Positions 15,236-24,517 of a stretch of 64,000 nucleotides of DNA are shown here, piece after piece (position 1 is the first letter of the stretch; every line of letters starts with the position of its first letter). Where the stretch lies: NCBI RefSeq assembly GCF_014206975.1, contig NZ_JACHOU010000002.1:1-64000 (forward strand). The letters are read 5' to 3'. The notes under the pieces are model-generated. The model was not told the origin of the DNA and did not search any database. It saw only the letters and a program-made list of their open reading frames with translations. Origin of the DNA: Aminobacter aganoensis (GTDB lineage: Bacteria; Pseudomonadota; Alphaproteobacteria; Rhizobiales; Rhizobiaceae). The position numbers were made by a program, and so were the translations under genes.

Positions 15236-15993
15236 TGCCATCCTATGCATGGTCGGCGCTGAGCGTCGCCACCGTTCTGATCGTCTGGCAGATCGCCTCG
15301 ACCTGGCTGGTCGACCCGATGTTCCTGCCCGCCCCGATGGCAGTCCTCAAGGGCGCCGGGCAGATGCTGGAAGAAGGCACGCTCAGCCAGTCGGTGCTGG
15401 TGTCGATGATGCGCATTCTGTCGGGCTGGCTCGTCGGCAGCGCCATCGCCATACCGATCGGCCTTGCGGTCGGCGTCTCGCCGGTGGCCCGTCACCTGGT
15501 CGACCCGTTCATCCACTTCTTCCGCTTCGTTCCGGCGATCGCGCTGGTGACGCTGTTCATCATCTGGTTCGGCGTGGGCGAGATGTCGAAGATCATCCTG
15601 ATCGCCTACGCGACGGCCTTCATCGTGATGGTCAACACGGCAAGCGGCGTGTCCTCGATCTCGCAGGACAAGCTGAACGCCGCGCGCTGCCTTGGCGCCA
15701 ACGAACGACAGGTCTTCTTACGGGTGATGATCCCGGCCTGCCTGCCCTCGATCTATGTCGGCATGCGGCTGGCGCTTGCCTCGTCCTTCCTGGTGATCGC
15801 GGCGGCCGAAATGCTCGCCGCCGACGCGGGCCTCGGATACATCATCTGGACCTCGCGCCTCTACTTCCAGGTGGACTGGATGTTTGCCGCCATCATCGTG
15901 CTCGGCCTCCTGGGTTTCGCCACTGACCGCCTGTGGCGGCTCCTCGGGCGCACCTTGCTCAAGCGCTATTTGCGCGGCGTCACAGGCTATTGA
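15220..15993 (+). CDS. ABC transporter permease 2 (SsuC/TauC type)
   Basis: A 257-residue permease with about six membrane segments and the EAA loop around ARCLGANERQVFLRVMIPA. The start at ATG 15220 (MGAKLMPS) follows GGGAGG about eleven bases upstream and overlaps the ATPase 2 gene; a longer open frame upstream is an alternate-frame shadow of the ATPase. It is followed after 66 bases by sulfatase C. Confidence 0.88.
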   Translation: MGAKLMPSYAWSALSVATVLIVWQIASTWLVDPMFLPAPMAVLKGAGQMLEEGTLSQSVLVSMMRILSGWLVGSAIAIPIGLAVGVSPVARHLVDPFIHFFRFVPAIALVTLFIIWFGVGEMSKIILIAYATAFIVMVNTASGVSSISQDKLNAARCLGANERQVFLRVMIPACLPSIYVGMRLALASSFLVIAAAEMLAADAGLGYIIWTSRLYFQVDWMFAAIIVLGLLGFATDRLWRLLGRTLLKRYLRGVTGY

Positions 15994-16059
15994 TCCAATC
16001 GGGCCGGACCTGGCCTCACTTGGGTCCGGCCGTCATCTCTCAGACTTGGGACTGGTTTC

Positions 16060-18294
16060 ATGACTTCCGAATTTCGCGGACGCATTGGCCGTACGCACCA
16101 CGAATCCGCACGCGACTACGCAGACATCCCGACAGGCCCGGCTGGCAAGCCGAACGTGATCTATGTCGTGCTCGACGACGTGGGCTATTCAGATCTCGGC
16201 TGCTTCGGCTCGTCCATCGATACGCCGAATTTCGATTCGCTCGCCAACAACGGCCTGCGCTACAGCAATTTCCATACGACGACGCTGTGCTCGCCGACGC
16301 GCGCGTGCCTTCTCACCGGGCGCAACCATCACTCCGTCGGCATGCGCTATCTCGCGAACGCCGACATGGGCTGGCCCTCCGGCCGCGGCGCGATCAGCCA
16401 TCGCGCGGGAACGCTGGCCGAGATGCTCAAGCAACAAGGCTACGCGACATATGCAGTCGGCAAGTGGCACCTCGCGCCGACCGAGAACGCCAATGCTGCC
16501 GGCCCCTTCGACCAGTGGCCGCTCGGGCGCGGTTTCGAGCGTTTCTACGGCTTCATGAACGGCAGCACCGACCAGTTCCACCCCGAACTCTGCCAGGACA
16601 ACCAGCAGGTTTCGCCGCCGGCGACGCCTGAACAGGGCTACCACCTGTCCGACGACCTTTCGAACCGGGCGGTGCGCTACATCGCCGACAAGATGGCAAT
16701 CTGGCCGGACAAGCCGTTCTTCCTCTACCTTTGCTACGGCGCCGGGCATTTCCCGCACCAGGCGCCCGAGCCGGCACTGGCAAAATACCGCGGCCGCTTC
16801 GCCGATGGCTGGGACGAGGAACGCGTCCGCAGGCTGATCAAGCAAAAGGCGATGGGGCTGGTGCCCGAAAGTACCGAACTGCCCCAGCCGAACCCCGGCG
16901 TGCGCGCCTGGGAGGAGCTTGCCGCAGATGAGCGCGAAGTGTCGGAGCGCATGCAGGAGGCCTATGCGGCGCTGCTCGACCACACCGACGCTGCGTTCGG
17001 CAAGCTGCTCGATTTCCTCGACCGCACCGGCATCCGCGACAACACGATCATTGTCCTCATCTCCGACAACGGGGCCTCCACCGACTGCGACCCGGACGGC
17101 ACGACGAACGTGCTGCGCTGGTTCAACCGCTTGCCCGAGGACTATTCGGTCTCGGGCGAGCGCATGGCCGAAATCGGCTCGGCGCGCAGTTCCGGCAACT
17201 ACCCCTGGGGCTGGGCACAAGCCTCCAACACCCCGCTCAAGCTCTACAAGAGCTTCACCCATGGCGGCGGCGTGCGCGATCCCATGATCTTCTCCTGGCC
17301 TGCCGGCATCGCCGACAAGGGCGGGATTCGTGCACAGTTCACCCATGTCACCGACATCACGCCGACAATCATGCAGCTTTGCAATGTCGCCGCGCCCGAG
17401 ACGATCAACGGCGTGGCGCAGATGCCGATCCACGGCGAGAGCTTCGGCTATTCGTTCGATGCGCCCGATGCGGCAACCGAAAAGCAGTCGCAGTACTTTG
17501 AAATGTACGGGCATCGCAGCATCTGGCACCGCGGCTGGAAGGCGGTGACGCAACACAAAGCCGGAAGCGATTTCGACAACGAGCACTGGGAACTCTACCA
17601 CCTCGACGAAGATTTCTCTGAGCTTCGCGATCTCTCGGTGGAAATGCCGGAAAAGCTGGCCGAGATGAAGGAGCGCTGGTGGGCGGAGGCCGGTCGCTAC
17701 GGCGTCATGCCGCTCGACGACAGCGACGTGCTGTTCAAGCCTCCCTACCGGCCCGGCGCGCCGCGCTGGCGCAACGAATGCAGCTTCTTCCCGCCGACCT
17801 CCTCCATCCCGGCGGAGGCAGCGCCGATGACCCAGGATGTCTCGCATCGCATCACGATCCAGATCGAGCGCGACGATGCGAACCAAGGGGGCGCGCTGGT
17901 CTGCTTCGGCAGTTGCCACGGCGGCTATGCCATCGACATCATCGATAACCGGTTGGTTTACACCTACAACTACGCCGGTTTTGAAGTCAGCCGCATCGTT
18001 TCGGACCTAGAGATCCCGCTCGGTGCAGCGACCATCGCCTTCGAGTTCGAGAAGACGGGGACGCTCAAGGGGCGCGGCAGCCTGATCGTCGATGGGCGGC
18101 CGGCAGGCTCGCACCTATTCGAACGGACACTGCTCAGGCTTTCGCTGTCACCCCTGATGTTTGGGCGCAGCAATGCCGAGCCGGTCGACCCGAAGCGACG
18201 GACGAACCCGGATTTTGCCGGGCGGATCATGCGTATCGACTACGCCATCGGCCAGGATCGCGACGTCATGCCGGCGAGCCTGGATGTGGATTGA
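16060..18294 (+). CDS. Sulfatase C, cytoplasmic formylglycine-type sulfatase
   Basis: A 744-residue type I sulfatase. The Cys that becomes formylglycine is residue 77 in CSPTRACLLTG. Asp39-Asp40 and the SDNGA pair bind the metal. GKWH and a C-terminal extension of about 190 residues are present. It is the closest relative of sulfatase B in this window and sits in the mirror position behind importer 2. No signal peptide, so hydrolysis should follow import. FGE2, divergent and under the same palindrome, is the likely activator. The substrate is unknown. Confidence 0.91.
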   Translation: MTSEFRGRIGRTHHESARDYADIPTGPAGKPNVIYVVLDDVGYSDLGCFGSSIDTPNFDSLANNGLRYSNFHTTTLCSPTRACLLTGRNHHSVGMRYLANADMGWPSGRGAISHRAGTLAEMLKQQGYATYAVGKWHLAPTENANAAGPFDQWPLGRGFERFYGFMNGSTDQFHPELCQDNQQVSPPATPEQGYHLSDDLSNRAVRYIADKMAIWPDKPFFLYLCYGAGHFPHQAPEPALAKYRGRFADGWDEERVRRLIKQKAMGLVPESTELPQPNPGVRAWEELAADEREVSERMQEAYAALLDHTDAAFGKLLDFLDRTGIRDNTIIVLISDNGASTDCDPDGTTNVLRWFNRLPEDYSVSGERMAEIGSARSSGNYPWGWAQASNTPLKLYKSFTHGGGVRDPMIFSWPAGIADKGGIRAQFTHVTDITPTIMQLCNVAAPETINGVAQMPIHGESFGYSFDAPDAATEKQSQYFEMYGHRSIWHRGWKAVTQHKAGSDFDNEHWELYHLDEDFSELRDLSVEMPEKLAEMKERWWAEAGRYGVMPLDDSDVLFKPPYRPGAPRWRNECSFFPPTSSIPAEAAPMTQDVSHRITIQIERDDANQGGALVCFGSCHGGYAIDIIDNRLVYTYNYAGFEVSRIVSDLEIPLGAATIAFEFEKTGTLKGRGSLIVDGRPAGSHLFERTLLRLSLSPLMFGRSNAEPVDPKRRTNPDFAGRIMRIDYAIGQDRDVMPASLDVD

Positions 18295-18348
18295 CCAACT
18301 TAGGGGCTAAAGCACCACGCAGCTTGCGAGATCGCATTCGTTCCGAAA

Positions 18349-18373
18349 GGCGGGCGCAGTCCCTGTGCCCGCC
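18349..18373. terminator. Strong hairpin between convergent genes
   Basis: GGCGGGCGCAG, a three-base loop TCC, then CTGTGCCCGCC form an 11-pair stem with one G-T wobble. It lies between the sulfatase C stop and the convergent acyl-CoA dehydrogenase stop. There is no T-run, so it may be a bidirectional hairpin of the kind common in GC-rich genomes. Confidence 0.5.
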
Positions 18374-18378
18374 ACCGT

Positions 18379-19503
18379 CTAGAGGCCGCGGGCGATGACG
18401 AGGCGCTGCACCTCGCTGGTGCCCTCGTAGATCTGGCAAACACGCACGTCGCGATAGATCCGCTCGACCGGGTAATCCGCGAGATAGCCGTAGCCGCCAT
18501 GGATCTGGATCGCCGCAGAGCAGACCTTTTCCGCCATTTCGGAAGCGAAGAGCTTGGCCATGCTGGCTTCGGTCAGGCAGGGCTTGCCCGTCTCGCGCAG
18601 CATGGCCGCGCGGAGCATCATGAGCCGCGCCGCGTCGATCTGCGTGGCCATGTCGGCCAGCCTGAAGGCCACCGCCTGATGCTCGATGATCGGCTTGCCG
18701 AAGGTGATGCGCTCCTTTGCATAGCTCAACGCCGCCTCATAGGCGCCGCGCGCCATGCCTACAGCCTGCGCGGCGATGCCGATGCGGCCGCCCTCGAGGT
18801 TAGAGAGCGCGATCCTGTAGCCGTCGCCTTCGGCGCCCAACCGGTTCTCGACCGGCACCCGCATGTCGGCGAAGGCCAGCGCGCAGGTGTCCGAACTGTG
18901 CTGGCCCAGCTTGTGCTCGACCGAGACGACCTCGTAGCCCGGCGTGTCGGTCGGCACTATGAAGGCCGAGATCCCCTTCTTGCCCGCTGCGGGATCGGTC
19001 ACCGCAAAGACGATCACCACCGAGCCGTTTCGGCCAGAAGTGATGAATTGCTTGGCGCCGTCGATGACGTAGTGGTCGCCCTCGCGTCGGGCGTGTGTCT
19101 TCAAAGCCGATGCGTCCGATCCCGCCTGCGGCTCGGTGAGGGCGAAGCCGCCAATCCATTCGCCGCTCGCCATCCTGGGCAGGAAGCGTGTTTTTTGTTC
19201 TTCGGTCCCGAAACGCAGGATCGGCGTGCAGCCTACGGAACTGTGTACCGACACGATGGTCGAGCACGCCCCATCCGCCGCCGCGATCTCTTCCAGCGCC
19301 AGCGCATAGGCGACCATGCCGGTTTCCGAACCGCCATACGTCTCGGACACCAGCATGCCAAGAAACCCCAACTCCCCCATCTCGGTCAGTTCGGCACGCG
19401 GAAAGGCATGGTCACGGTCGCGTTGCGCCGCACCGGGCAGCAGCCGCTCCTGTGCGAACTGTCGAACAGCCTCGCGGATCTGTTCCTGTTCCTCGGTGAG
19501 CAT
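18379..19503 (-). CDS. Acyl-CoA dehydrogenase (short/branched-chain type)
   Basis: A 374-residue FAD enzyme that inserts an alpha-beta double bond into acyl-CoA. It shows the family motifs [12 protein letters not shown] (substrate and FAD loop), QFITSG, and IHGGYGY before the catalytic base Glu360 in IYEGTSE. Start ATG 19503 overlaps the thiolase stop as TGATG, which overrides a longer upstream reading. Linkage to bkd genes suggests oxidation of isobutyryl-, 2-methylbutyryl- or isovaleryl-CoA from branched-chain amino acids. The exact chain preference is not clear from motifs. Confidence 0.9.
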   Translation of the reverse strand: MLTEEQEQIREAVRQFAQERLLPGAAQRDRDHAFPRAELTEMGELGFLGMLVSETYGGSETGMVAYALALEEIAAADGACSTIVSVHSSVGCTPILRFGTEEQKTRFLPRMASGEWIGGFALTEPQAGSDASALKTHARREGDHYVIDGAKQFITSGRNGSVVIVFAVTDPAAGKKGISAFIVPTDTPGYEVVSVEHKLGQHSSDTCALAFADMRVPVENRLGAEGDGYRIALSNLEGGRIGIAAQAVGMARGAYEAALSYAKERITFGKPIIEHQAVAFRLADMATQIDAARLMMLRAAMLRETGKPCLTEASMAKLFASEMAEKVCSAAIQIHGGYGYLADYPVERIYRDVRVCQIYEGTSEVQRLVIARGL

Positions 19504-20684
19504 CAGATCATCCTTTCGATGGCGACGGCCGTGGCCTCGCCGCCGCCGATGCACAGCGAGGCAACGCCGCGCCTTTGCCCATGGCTTTCCAGCGCTGCCA
19601 GCAGCGTGACCAACACTCGCGCGCCCGAAGCGCCGATGGGATGACCCAGCGCACAGGCGCCGCCATGGATGTTCACCACCTCATGCGGCAGGCCCAGGTC
19701 GCGCATCGTCGCCATGGCGACCACGGCGAAGGCCTCGTTCACCTCGAACAGGTCGAAATCGCCGAGTTGCGTCCCGGTCCGCTCAAGCAGCTTGCGGATG
19801 GCGCCAATGGGCGCGGTCGGGAACAGGTTCGGCCTGTCGGCATAAGTGGCATGGCCAAGGATACGCGCACGGGGGGTCAGCCCGCGCCGCTCTGCTTCCG
19901 AGGCGCGCATCAACACCAGCGCAGCCGCCCCGTCCGAAATCGAGGAAGAATTCGCCGCCGTCACCGTTCCGCCCTCGCGGAATGCAGGCTTCAGCGTCGG
20001 GATCTTGTCGATCCGCGCCTTGCCCGGCTGCTCGTCGACGCTGACGACGGCCACGCCGGCGCGCGACGCCACCGATACCGGCGCGATTTCGGCCGCGAAA
20101 CGTCCTTCGGCGATTGCCGCCTGGGCCCGGGTCAGTGATGCGATGGCGAACGCGTCCTGTTCCTCGCGGGTAAACTGATATGCCCCGGCGCAATCTTCGG
20201 CGAAGGTGCCCATCAGCCGACCCTTTTCGTAGGCGTCCTCGAGCCCGTCCAGAAACATGTGGTCCAGCACCTGGCCATGCCCCATGCGATAGCCTGCGCG
20301 CGCCTTGGGCAGCAGATAGGGCGCGTTCGACATGCTCTCCATGCCGCCCGCGACAACGATTTCGGCGGAACCGGCCTGGATCGCGTCATGGCCCAGCATC
20401 ACCGCCTTCATGCCCGAACCGCACATCTTGTTCACCGTTGTCGCCCCCGCGCCCAGCGGCAGCCCGGCCTTCAGCGCTGCCTGCCGCGCCGGAGCCTGGC
20501 CCTGGCCGGCCGGCAGGACGCAGCCCATGATGATTTCCTGCACCGCGCCGGGCTCCAGCCCATTCAGGGCAGCCGTGATGGCGGTGGCGCCCAGCGTTGG
20601 GGCATCGACGCCTGCGAAATCGCCCTGGAAACCACCCAACGGGGTGCGGGCCAAGCCGGTGATGACGATCGGGTCCTTGTCCAT
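19503..20684 (-). CDS. Acetyl-CoA acetyltransferase (thiolase)
   Basis: A 393-residue thiolase that cleaves 3-ketoacyl-CoA with CoA, or condenses acetyl-CoA. The nucleophile is Cys88 in NKMCGSG. The His motif [14 protein letters not shown] and the C-terminal Cys motif [11 protein letters not shown] complete the active site. ATG 20684 has AAGGAG nine bases upstream and is preferred to a start ten residues earlier. It could serve the terminal cleavage of 2-methylacetoacetyl-CoA from isoleucine, given the neighbouring bkd operon and acyl-CoA dehydrogenase. Confidence 0.9.
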   Translation of the reverse strand: MDKDPIVITGLARTPLGGFQGDFAGVDAPTLGATAITAALNGLEPGAVQEIIMGCVLPAGQGQAPARQAALKAGLPLGAGATTVNKMCGSGMKAVMLGHDAIQAGSAEIVVAGGMESMSNAPYLLPKARAGYRMGHGQVLDHMFLDGLEDAYEKGRLMGTFAEDCAGAYQFTREEQDAFAIASLTRAQAAIAEGRFAAEIAPVSVASRAGVAVVSVDEQPGKARIDKIPTLKPAFREGGTVTAANSSSISDGAAALVLMRASEAERRGLTPRARILGHATYADRPNLFPTAPIGAIRKLLERTGTQLGDFDLFEVNEAFAVVAMATMRDLGLPHEVVNIHGGACALGHPIGASGARVLVTLLAALESHGQRRGVASLCIGGGEATAVAIERMI

Positions 20685-20775
20685 GATGATCTCCTTACTT
20701 TGGCGGGTGGTCACTATCGCGATCCTCGCACGAAAATTGAGCTGAGCCTCGGGTGAGTTTGAGAGCTGCGGTCAT

Positions 20776-20790
20776 GCGATCGCCGATCGC
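20776..20790. repeat. Small palindrome in the lpdV-thiolase gap
   Basis: GCGATCG-C-CGATCGC is a perfect dyad in the 124-base gap (20685-20808) between lpdV and the thiolase gene. It could be a regulatory site or simply a GATC-rich palindrome. The rest of the gap shows only the thiolase ribosome-binding site. Confidence 0.25.
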
Positions 20791-20808
20791 TGACGATATT
20801 CGCAGATC

Positions 20809-22194
20809 TCAAATATGCAGCGCATGGCCCAAGGCACGCAGGCTGGCCTCGTGCAGGGCCTCGCCACGTGTCGGATGGGCGTGAATGGTACCGGTGATGT
20901 CCTCGATCAGGGCGCACATTTCCAGCGCAAGCGCGAAGCCGCCGGCCATCTCGGCCACACCGGCGCCGACCGCCTGGATGCCCACAACCTCGTGCGTATC
21001 TTCACGTGCGGTGACGCGGATGAAGCCCGCCTCGTCATCGGCAGTCATCGCCCGGCCATTGGCGGCGAAGGGGAAGAGACCGCTGATAACCTTCTGTCCC
21101 TTGGCGTGGGCCTCGTCGGGCGACAGGCCAACAGTGACAATCTCGGGATCGGTGAAGCAAACCGCCGGAATGGCGCGCTTGTCCCAGACGCGAAGCTCAC
21201 CGGCGATAATTTCAGCGACCATCTCGCCTTGCGCCATGGCGCGGTGGGCCAGCATTGGATCACCTGTAACGTCGCCGATGGCGCAGACGCCGCGCATTGA
21301 GGTGCGGCAACCGTCATCCACGGCAATGAAGCGGCCTTGCATGTCGAGTCCCAGACCCTCAAGGCCGAAACCGTCGATAACCGCCGTGCGGCCCGCGGTG
21401 ACCAGCACCTTGTCTGCCGCGATTTCCTGCCGGCCATCAACCGTTGCCAGCGTCACGCGGCCATCTGCAAAGCCTTCGGCATTCGCGTCGGTCAGCACCG
21501 TGACGCCCAGTGCCTTGAGCCGTGCCGCCACGGGTCGGGTCAGTTCAGCATCATATTGTGGCAGGATGCGCGGCCCGGCCTCGATCACTGTCACGTCGGC
21601 ACCGAGTTTTGCCATGGCGGTGCCGATTTCCAACCCGATATATCCGCCTCCGACCACGGCGAGACGCGACGGCACCTTCGACAACGAGAGAATGTCCGTC
21701 GACGACAGGACATCGCCGCCGAAAGGCAGGGCGGGGATCGACAGCGGCTGCGATCCGGTCGCGATGATCAGGTTCTCCGTCTGGATCCTGATCGGGCCAT
21801 CGACGCCGTCGACCTCGACCGCCTTGCCGTCGATGATGCGCGCATGACCGTTGACGACACGCACCTTGGCCTTTCGCAGGAGGGCCGACACGCCGCCCGT
21901 CAGGCGATCGACGATCCCGTCCTTCCAAGCAACGGTGCGCGCGAGGTTAATGGTGGGCACGGATGTGGAGATGCCGAGCGCGTTCTCAGCCGAATGAGAT
22001 CTCGCCGCGAAGAATGCGTCCGCTGCGTGGATCAGCGCTTTCGAGGGAATGCAGCCGACGTTCAGGCAGGTGCCGCCAGGCGCTTGTGCCTCGACGACAA
22101 TCGTGTCCAGCCCCAACTGTCCGGCACGAATGGCGCAGACATAGCCGCCAGGCCCTGCCCCTATGACCAGGACCTTGCAAGTCTCTCGTTTCAT
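20809..22194 (-). CDS. lpdV: Dihydrolipoyl dehydrogenase, E3 of branched-chain keto-acid complex
   Basis: A 461-residue flavoprotein that reoxidises dihydrolipoyl groups with NAD. It has the FAD motif GAGPGG, the redox disulfide Cys43/Cys48 in GGTCLNVGCIPSK, an NAD motif GGGYIGLE, and the C-terminal His440-Glu445 pair in HPTRGE. The start at 22194 overlaps the E2 stop (ATGA); 51 upstream residues of open frame belong to E2 in another frame. It is a dedicated E3 by operon position. Confidence 0.93.
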   Translation of the reverse strand: MKRETCKVLVIGAGPGGYVCAIRAGQLGLDTIVVEAQAPGGTCLNVGCIPSKALIHAADAFFAARSHSAENALGISTSVPTINLARTVAWKDGIVDRLTGGVSALLRKAKVRVVNGHARIIDGKAVEVDGVDGPIRIQTENLIIATGSQPLSIPALPFGGDVLSSTDILSLSKVPSRLAVVGGGYIGLEIGTAMAKLGADVTVIEAGPRILPQYDAELTRPVAARLKALGVTVLTDANAEGFADGRVTLATVDGRQEIAADKVLVTAGRTAVIDGFGLEGLGLDMQGRFIAVDDGCRTSMRGVCAIGDVTGDPMLAHRAMAQGEMVAEIIAGELRVWDKRAIPAVCFTDPEIVTVGLSPDEAHAKGQKVISGLFPFAANGRAMTADDEAGFIRVTAREDTHEVVGIQAVGAGVAEMAGGFALALEMCALIEDITGTIHAHPTRGEALHEASLRALGHALHI

Positions 22195-23501
22195 GCCTCG
22201 TCCTCCATGAAGATCAGAGCTGGCGCTTCCAGCAATTGCTTGATGCGCTGGACGAATCTCGCGGCGTCCCAGCCGTCGATCACCCGGTGGTCGAAGCTGG
22301 CAGAGATGTTCATCATCTTGCGCGGCACGAACTGGCTGCCGTCCCACATCGGGCGAACGGCCATCTTGTTCACGCCAAGGATCGCCACCTCGGGGTGGTT
22401 GATGATCGGAGTGGTGGCAATCGCGCCAAGAGGTCCCAGCGAACTGATGGTGATGGTCGAGCCCGTGAGCTCGTCACGGGTGGCCTTGCCGGTGCGAGCC
22501 GCTTCGGCGAGCCGCCCGATCTCGCCAGCCGTGGCGTACGGGCCATAGGCCTCGGCATGGCGCAGGACGGGAACGACAAGCCCGCTGTCCGTCATCGTGG
22601 CGATGCCGATATGGACTGGATTGTGGCGCGTCACGATCCCGGCATCGTCATCGAAATGCGCGTTCATCTCGGGATGATCCACCAGGGCACGGCAACAAGC
22701 GGCGGCCATGAAGGGTAGCATCGTCAGCTTCGGCCGGGCCCCACGCGTGGCGTTCATCGTGGCGCGAAGTTCCTCCAGTGCGGTGACGTCGACCTCCTCC
22801 ACCACGGTGATATGCGGGATGCGCGCATTGGCCAGAGCCATGCGGTCAGCGATCTTGCGACGCAGGCCGATAATGCGGATCGTCTCGCTTCCCTGGCGCC
22901 GTCCCCGGCCGGAACGCGGCACGGCGCCTGCGGCATCGGCCGTGGAAGACGCAAACACCGCATCCAGGTCTGCATTGACAATCCGTCCGGCCGGGCCGCT
23001 TCCACGCATTTGCCGAATATCGATCCCGGCCTTGCGGGCACGGGCACGAACCGCGGGGGACGCGAGCGGTGGCTGTCCTTCGGGACGCGGCGCGCTGGCC
23101 GTGCCGGCAGGCGGAGGGACGGAAGATTGGAGGGGTCGGGCCGCGGAAACCGGCGGATTCTCATCCCGCTCTGCCGATGCCGGTTTGGGCTCGGAGGCCG
23201 TCGCCAGAGGTACGGGAGGCGCCTTTTCAGACGAAGGCTCAGCCGAAACCCGGCTTTCTCCCTCATGCTCGATCGTGACAAGGACCGACCCGACCAGAAG
23301 CGTCTCGCCGATTTCGCCGCCCAGCGAGACGATGGTCCCCCCGAAGAGACTGGGAATCTCGACAGTCGCCTTGTCGGTCATCACCGCGGCGAGGACGTCG
23401 TCCTCGCGGATATGGTCGCCCGGCTTGACATGCCATTCGATCAATTCGACCTCGGCCACACCTTCGCCGACGTCAGGAACCTTGATGTTGCTGATGCCCA
23501 T
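22191..23501 (-). CDS. bkdB: Branched-chain keto-acid dehydrogenase E2 (lipoamide acyltransferase)
   Basis: A 436-residue core subunit. The N-terminal lipoyl domain carries the lipoylated Lys44 in MTDKATVEIP. A Pro/Ala/Glu-rich linker spans about 80-140. The peripheral-subunit binding domain lies around SPAVRARARKAGID, and the catalytic domain ends in FDHRVIDGWDAARF with His405 and Asp409. One lipoyl domain, plus the gene order E1alpha-E1beta-E2-E3, fits the Pseudomonas-type bkd operon and not pyruvate dehydrogenase. Confidence 0.92.
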   Translation of the reverse strand: MGISNIKVPDVGEGVAEVELIEWHVKPGDHIREDDVLAAVMTDKATVEIPSLFGGTIVSLGGEIGETLLVGSVLVTIEHEGESRVSAEPSSEKAPPVPLATASEPKPASAERDENPPVSAARPLQSSVPPPAGTASAPRPEGQPPLASPAVRARARKAGIDIRQMRGSGPAGRIVNADLDAVFASSTADAAGAVPRSGRGRRQGSETIRIIGLRRKIADRMALANARIPHITVVEEVDVTALEELRATMNATRGARPKLTMLPFMAAACCRALVDHPEMNAHFDDDAGIVTRHNPVHIGIATMTDSGLVVPVLRHAEAYGPYATAGEIGRLAEAARTGKATRDELTGSTITISSLGPLGAIATTPIINHPEVAILGVNKMAVRPMWDGSQFVPRKMMNISASFDHRVIDGWDAARFVQRIKQLLEAPALIFMEDEA

Positions 23502-23502
23502 T

Positions 23503-24516
23503 TCAATCCCCCATGACCTGGACCAGCGCTCGGGCGATACGGGCTGGGCTCGGGAAATAATCCCACTCCTGGGCGTGCGGATAGGGTGCGTCCCACCCCG
23601 TCACACGCAGAAGTGGCGCGCGCAGGTGCCAGAAACAGGCCTCCTGAACCTCGGCGATCAGTTCGCCGCCAAAGCCGCCGGTGCGTGTTGCTTCGTGGAC
23701 GACGACGCAGCGGCCGGTTTTCTCAACCGACGTGCGGATCGTTTCCACATCCAGCGGCAGCAGGGTCCGCAAATCGATGATCTCGGCATCGACGCCGGCT
23801 TCGGATGCGGCCGCCTCGGCGACGTGAACCATCGTGCCATAGGCGAGGACGGTGACATCGGAACCAGCACGGCGGATCTCGGCTTTGCCCAGCGGCACCG
23901 TGTAGTGACCTTCGGGTACCTCGCCCGCCGGATGAGATGACCAGGGAACCGACTTGCCGGAATGGTCTCCGAAAAAGGGGCCGTTATAAATGCGCTTGGG
24001 CTCAAGGAAGATCACCGGGTCGGGGTCTTCGATGGCGGAGATCAGCAGGCCCTTCGCGTCGTAGGGCGTGGCCGGGATCACCACTTTCAGACCGGCGACA
24101 TGGGTGAACAATGCCTCGGGGCTCTGGCTGTGGGTCTGGCCTCCGAAGATGCCACCGCCCGTGGGCATGCGCACGACCAGCGGACAGGTGAACTGTTCGT
24201 TGGAGCGATGCCGCAGCCGCGCGGCCTCCTGGGTGATCTGGTCGTAGGCCGGAAAGACATAGTCGGCGAACTGGATCTCGACGCATGGCCGCATCCCCTG
24301 CGCGGCCATGCCGACGGCCAGACCAACGATGGCGCTTTCATTGATCGGGGTGTCGAAGACACGCTCCTCGCCATGGCGAGCCTGAAGCCCTGCCGTGCAG
24401 CGGAAGACACCGCCGAAATAACCAACGTCCTCGCCGAAGACGATGACCGATGGATCATCCATCAACTTCACGTCCATGGCGCTGCGAAGCGCCTCTATCA
24501 TGGTCATTCGCGCCAT
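23503..24516 (-). CDS. bkdA2: Branched-chain keto-acid dehydrogenase E1 beta
   Basis: A 337-residue subunit that, with E1 alpha, decarboxylates 2-keto acids using thiamine diphosphate. It has GEDVGYFGGVFR, DTPINESAIVG with the cofactor-contacting Glu, EIQFADYVFPAYDQI, and a transketolase C-terminal domain with ATRTGGFGGE. ATG 24516 lies one base after the E1 alpha stop. A 66-codon upstream extension is out-of-frame E1 alpha sequence and is rejected. Confidence 0.92.
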   Translation of the reverse strand: MARMTMIEALRSAMDVKLMDDPSVIVFGEDVGYFGGVFRCTAGLQARHGEERVFDTPINESAIVGLAVGMAAQGMRPCVEIQFADYVFPAYDQITQEAARLRHRSNEQFTCPLVVRMPTGGGIFGGQTHSQSPEALFTHVAGLKVVIPATPYDAKGLLISAIEDPDPVIFLEPKRIYNGPFFGDHSGKSVPWSSHPAGEVPEGHYTVPLGKAEIRRAGSDVTVLAYGTMVHVAEAAASEAGVDAEIIDLRTLLPLDVETIRTSVEKTGRCVVVHEATRTGGFGGELIAEVQEACFWHLRAPLLRVTGWDAPYPHAQEWDYFPSPARIARALVQVMGD

Positions 24517-24517
24517 G

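Noticed and set aside
16189-17919. 576-codon frame antisense to sulfatase C
   Set aside because: Shadow of GC-rich third positions. The plus-strand frame carries all sulfatase motifs. Similar antisense frames over sulfatases A and B were rejected for the same reason.
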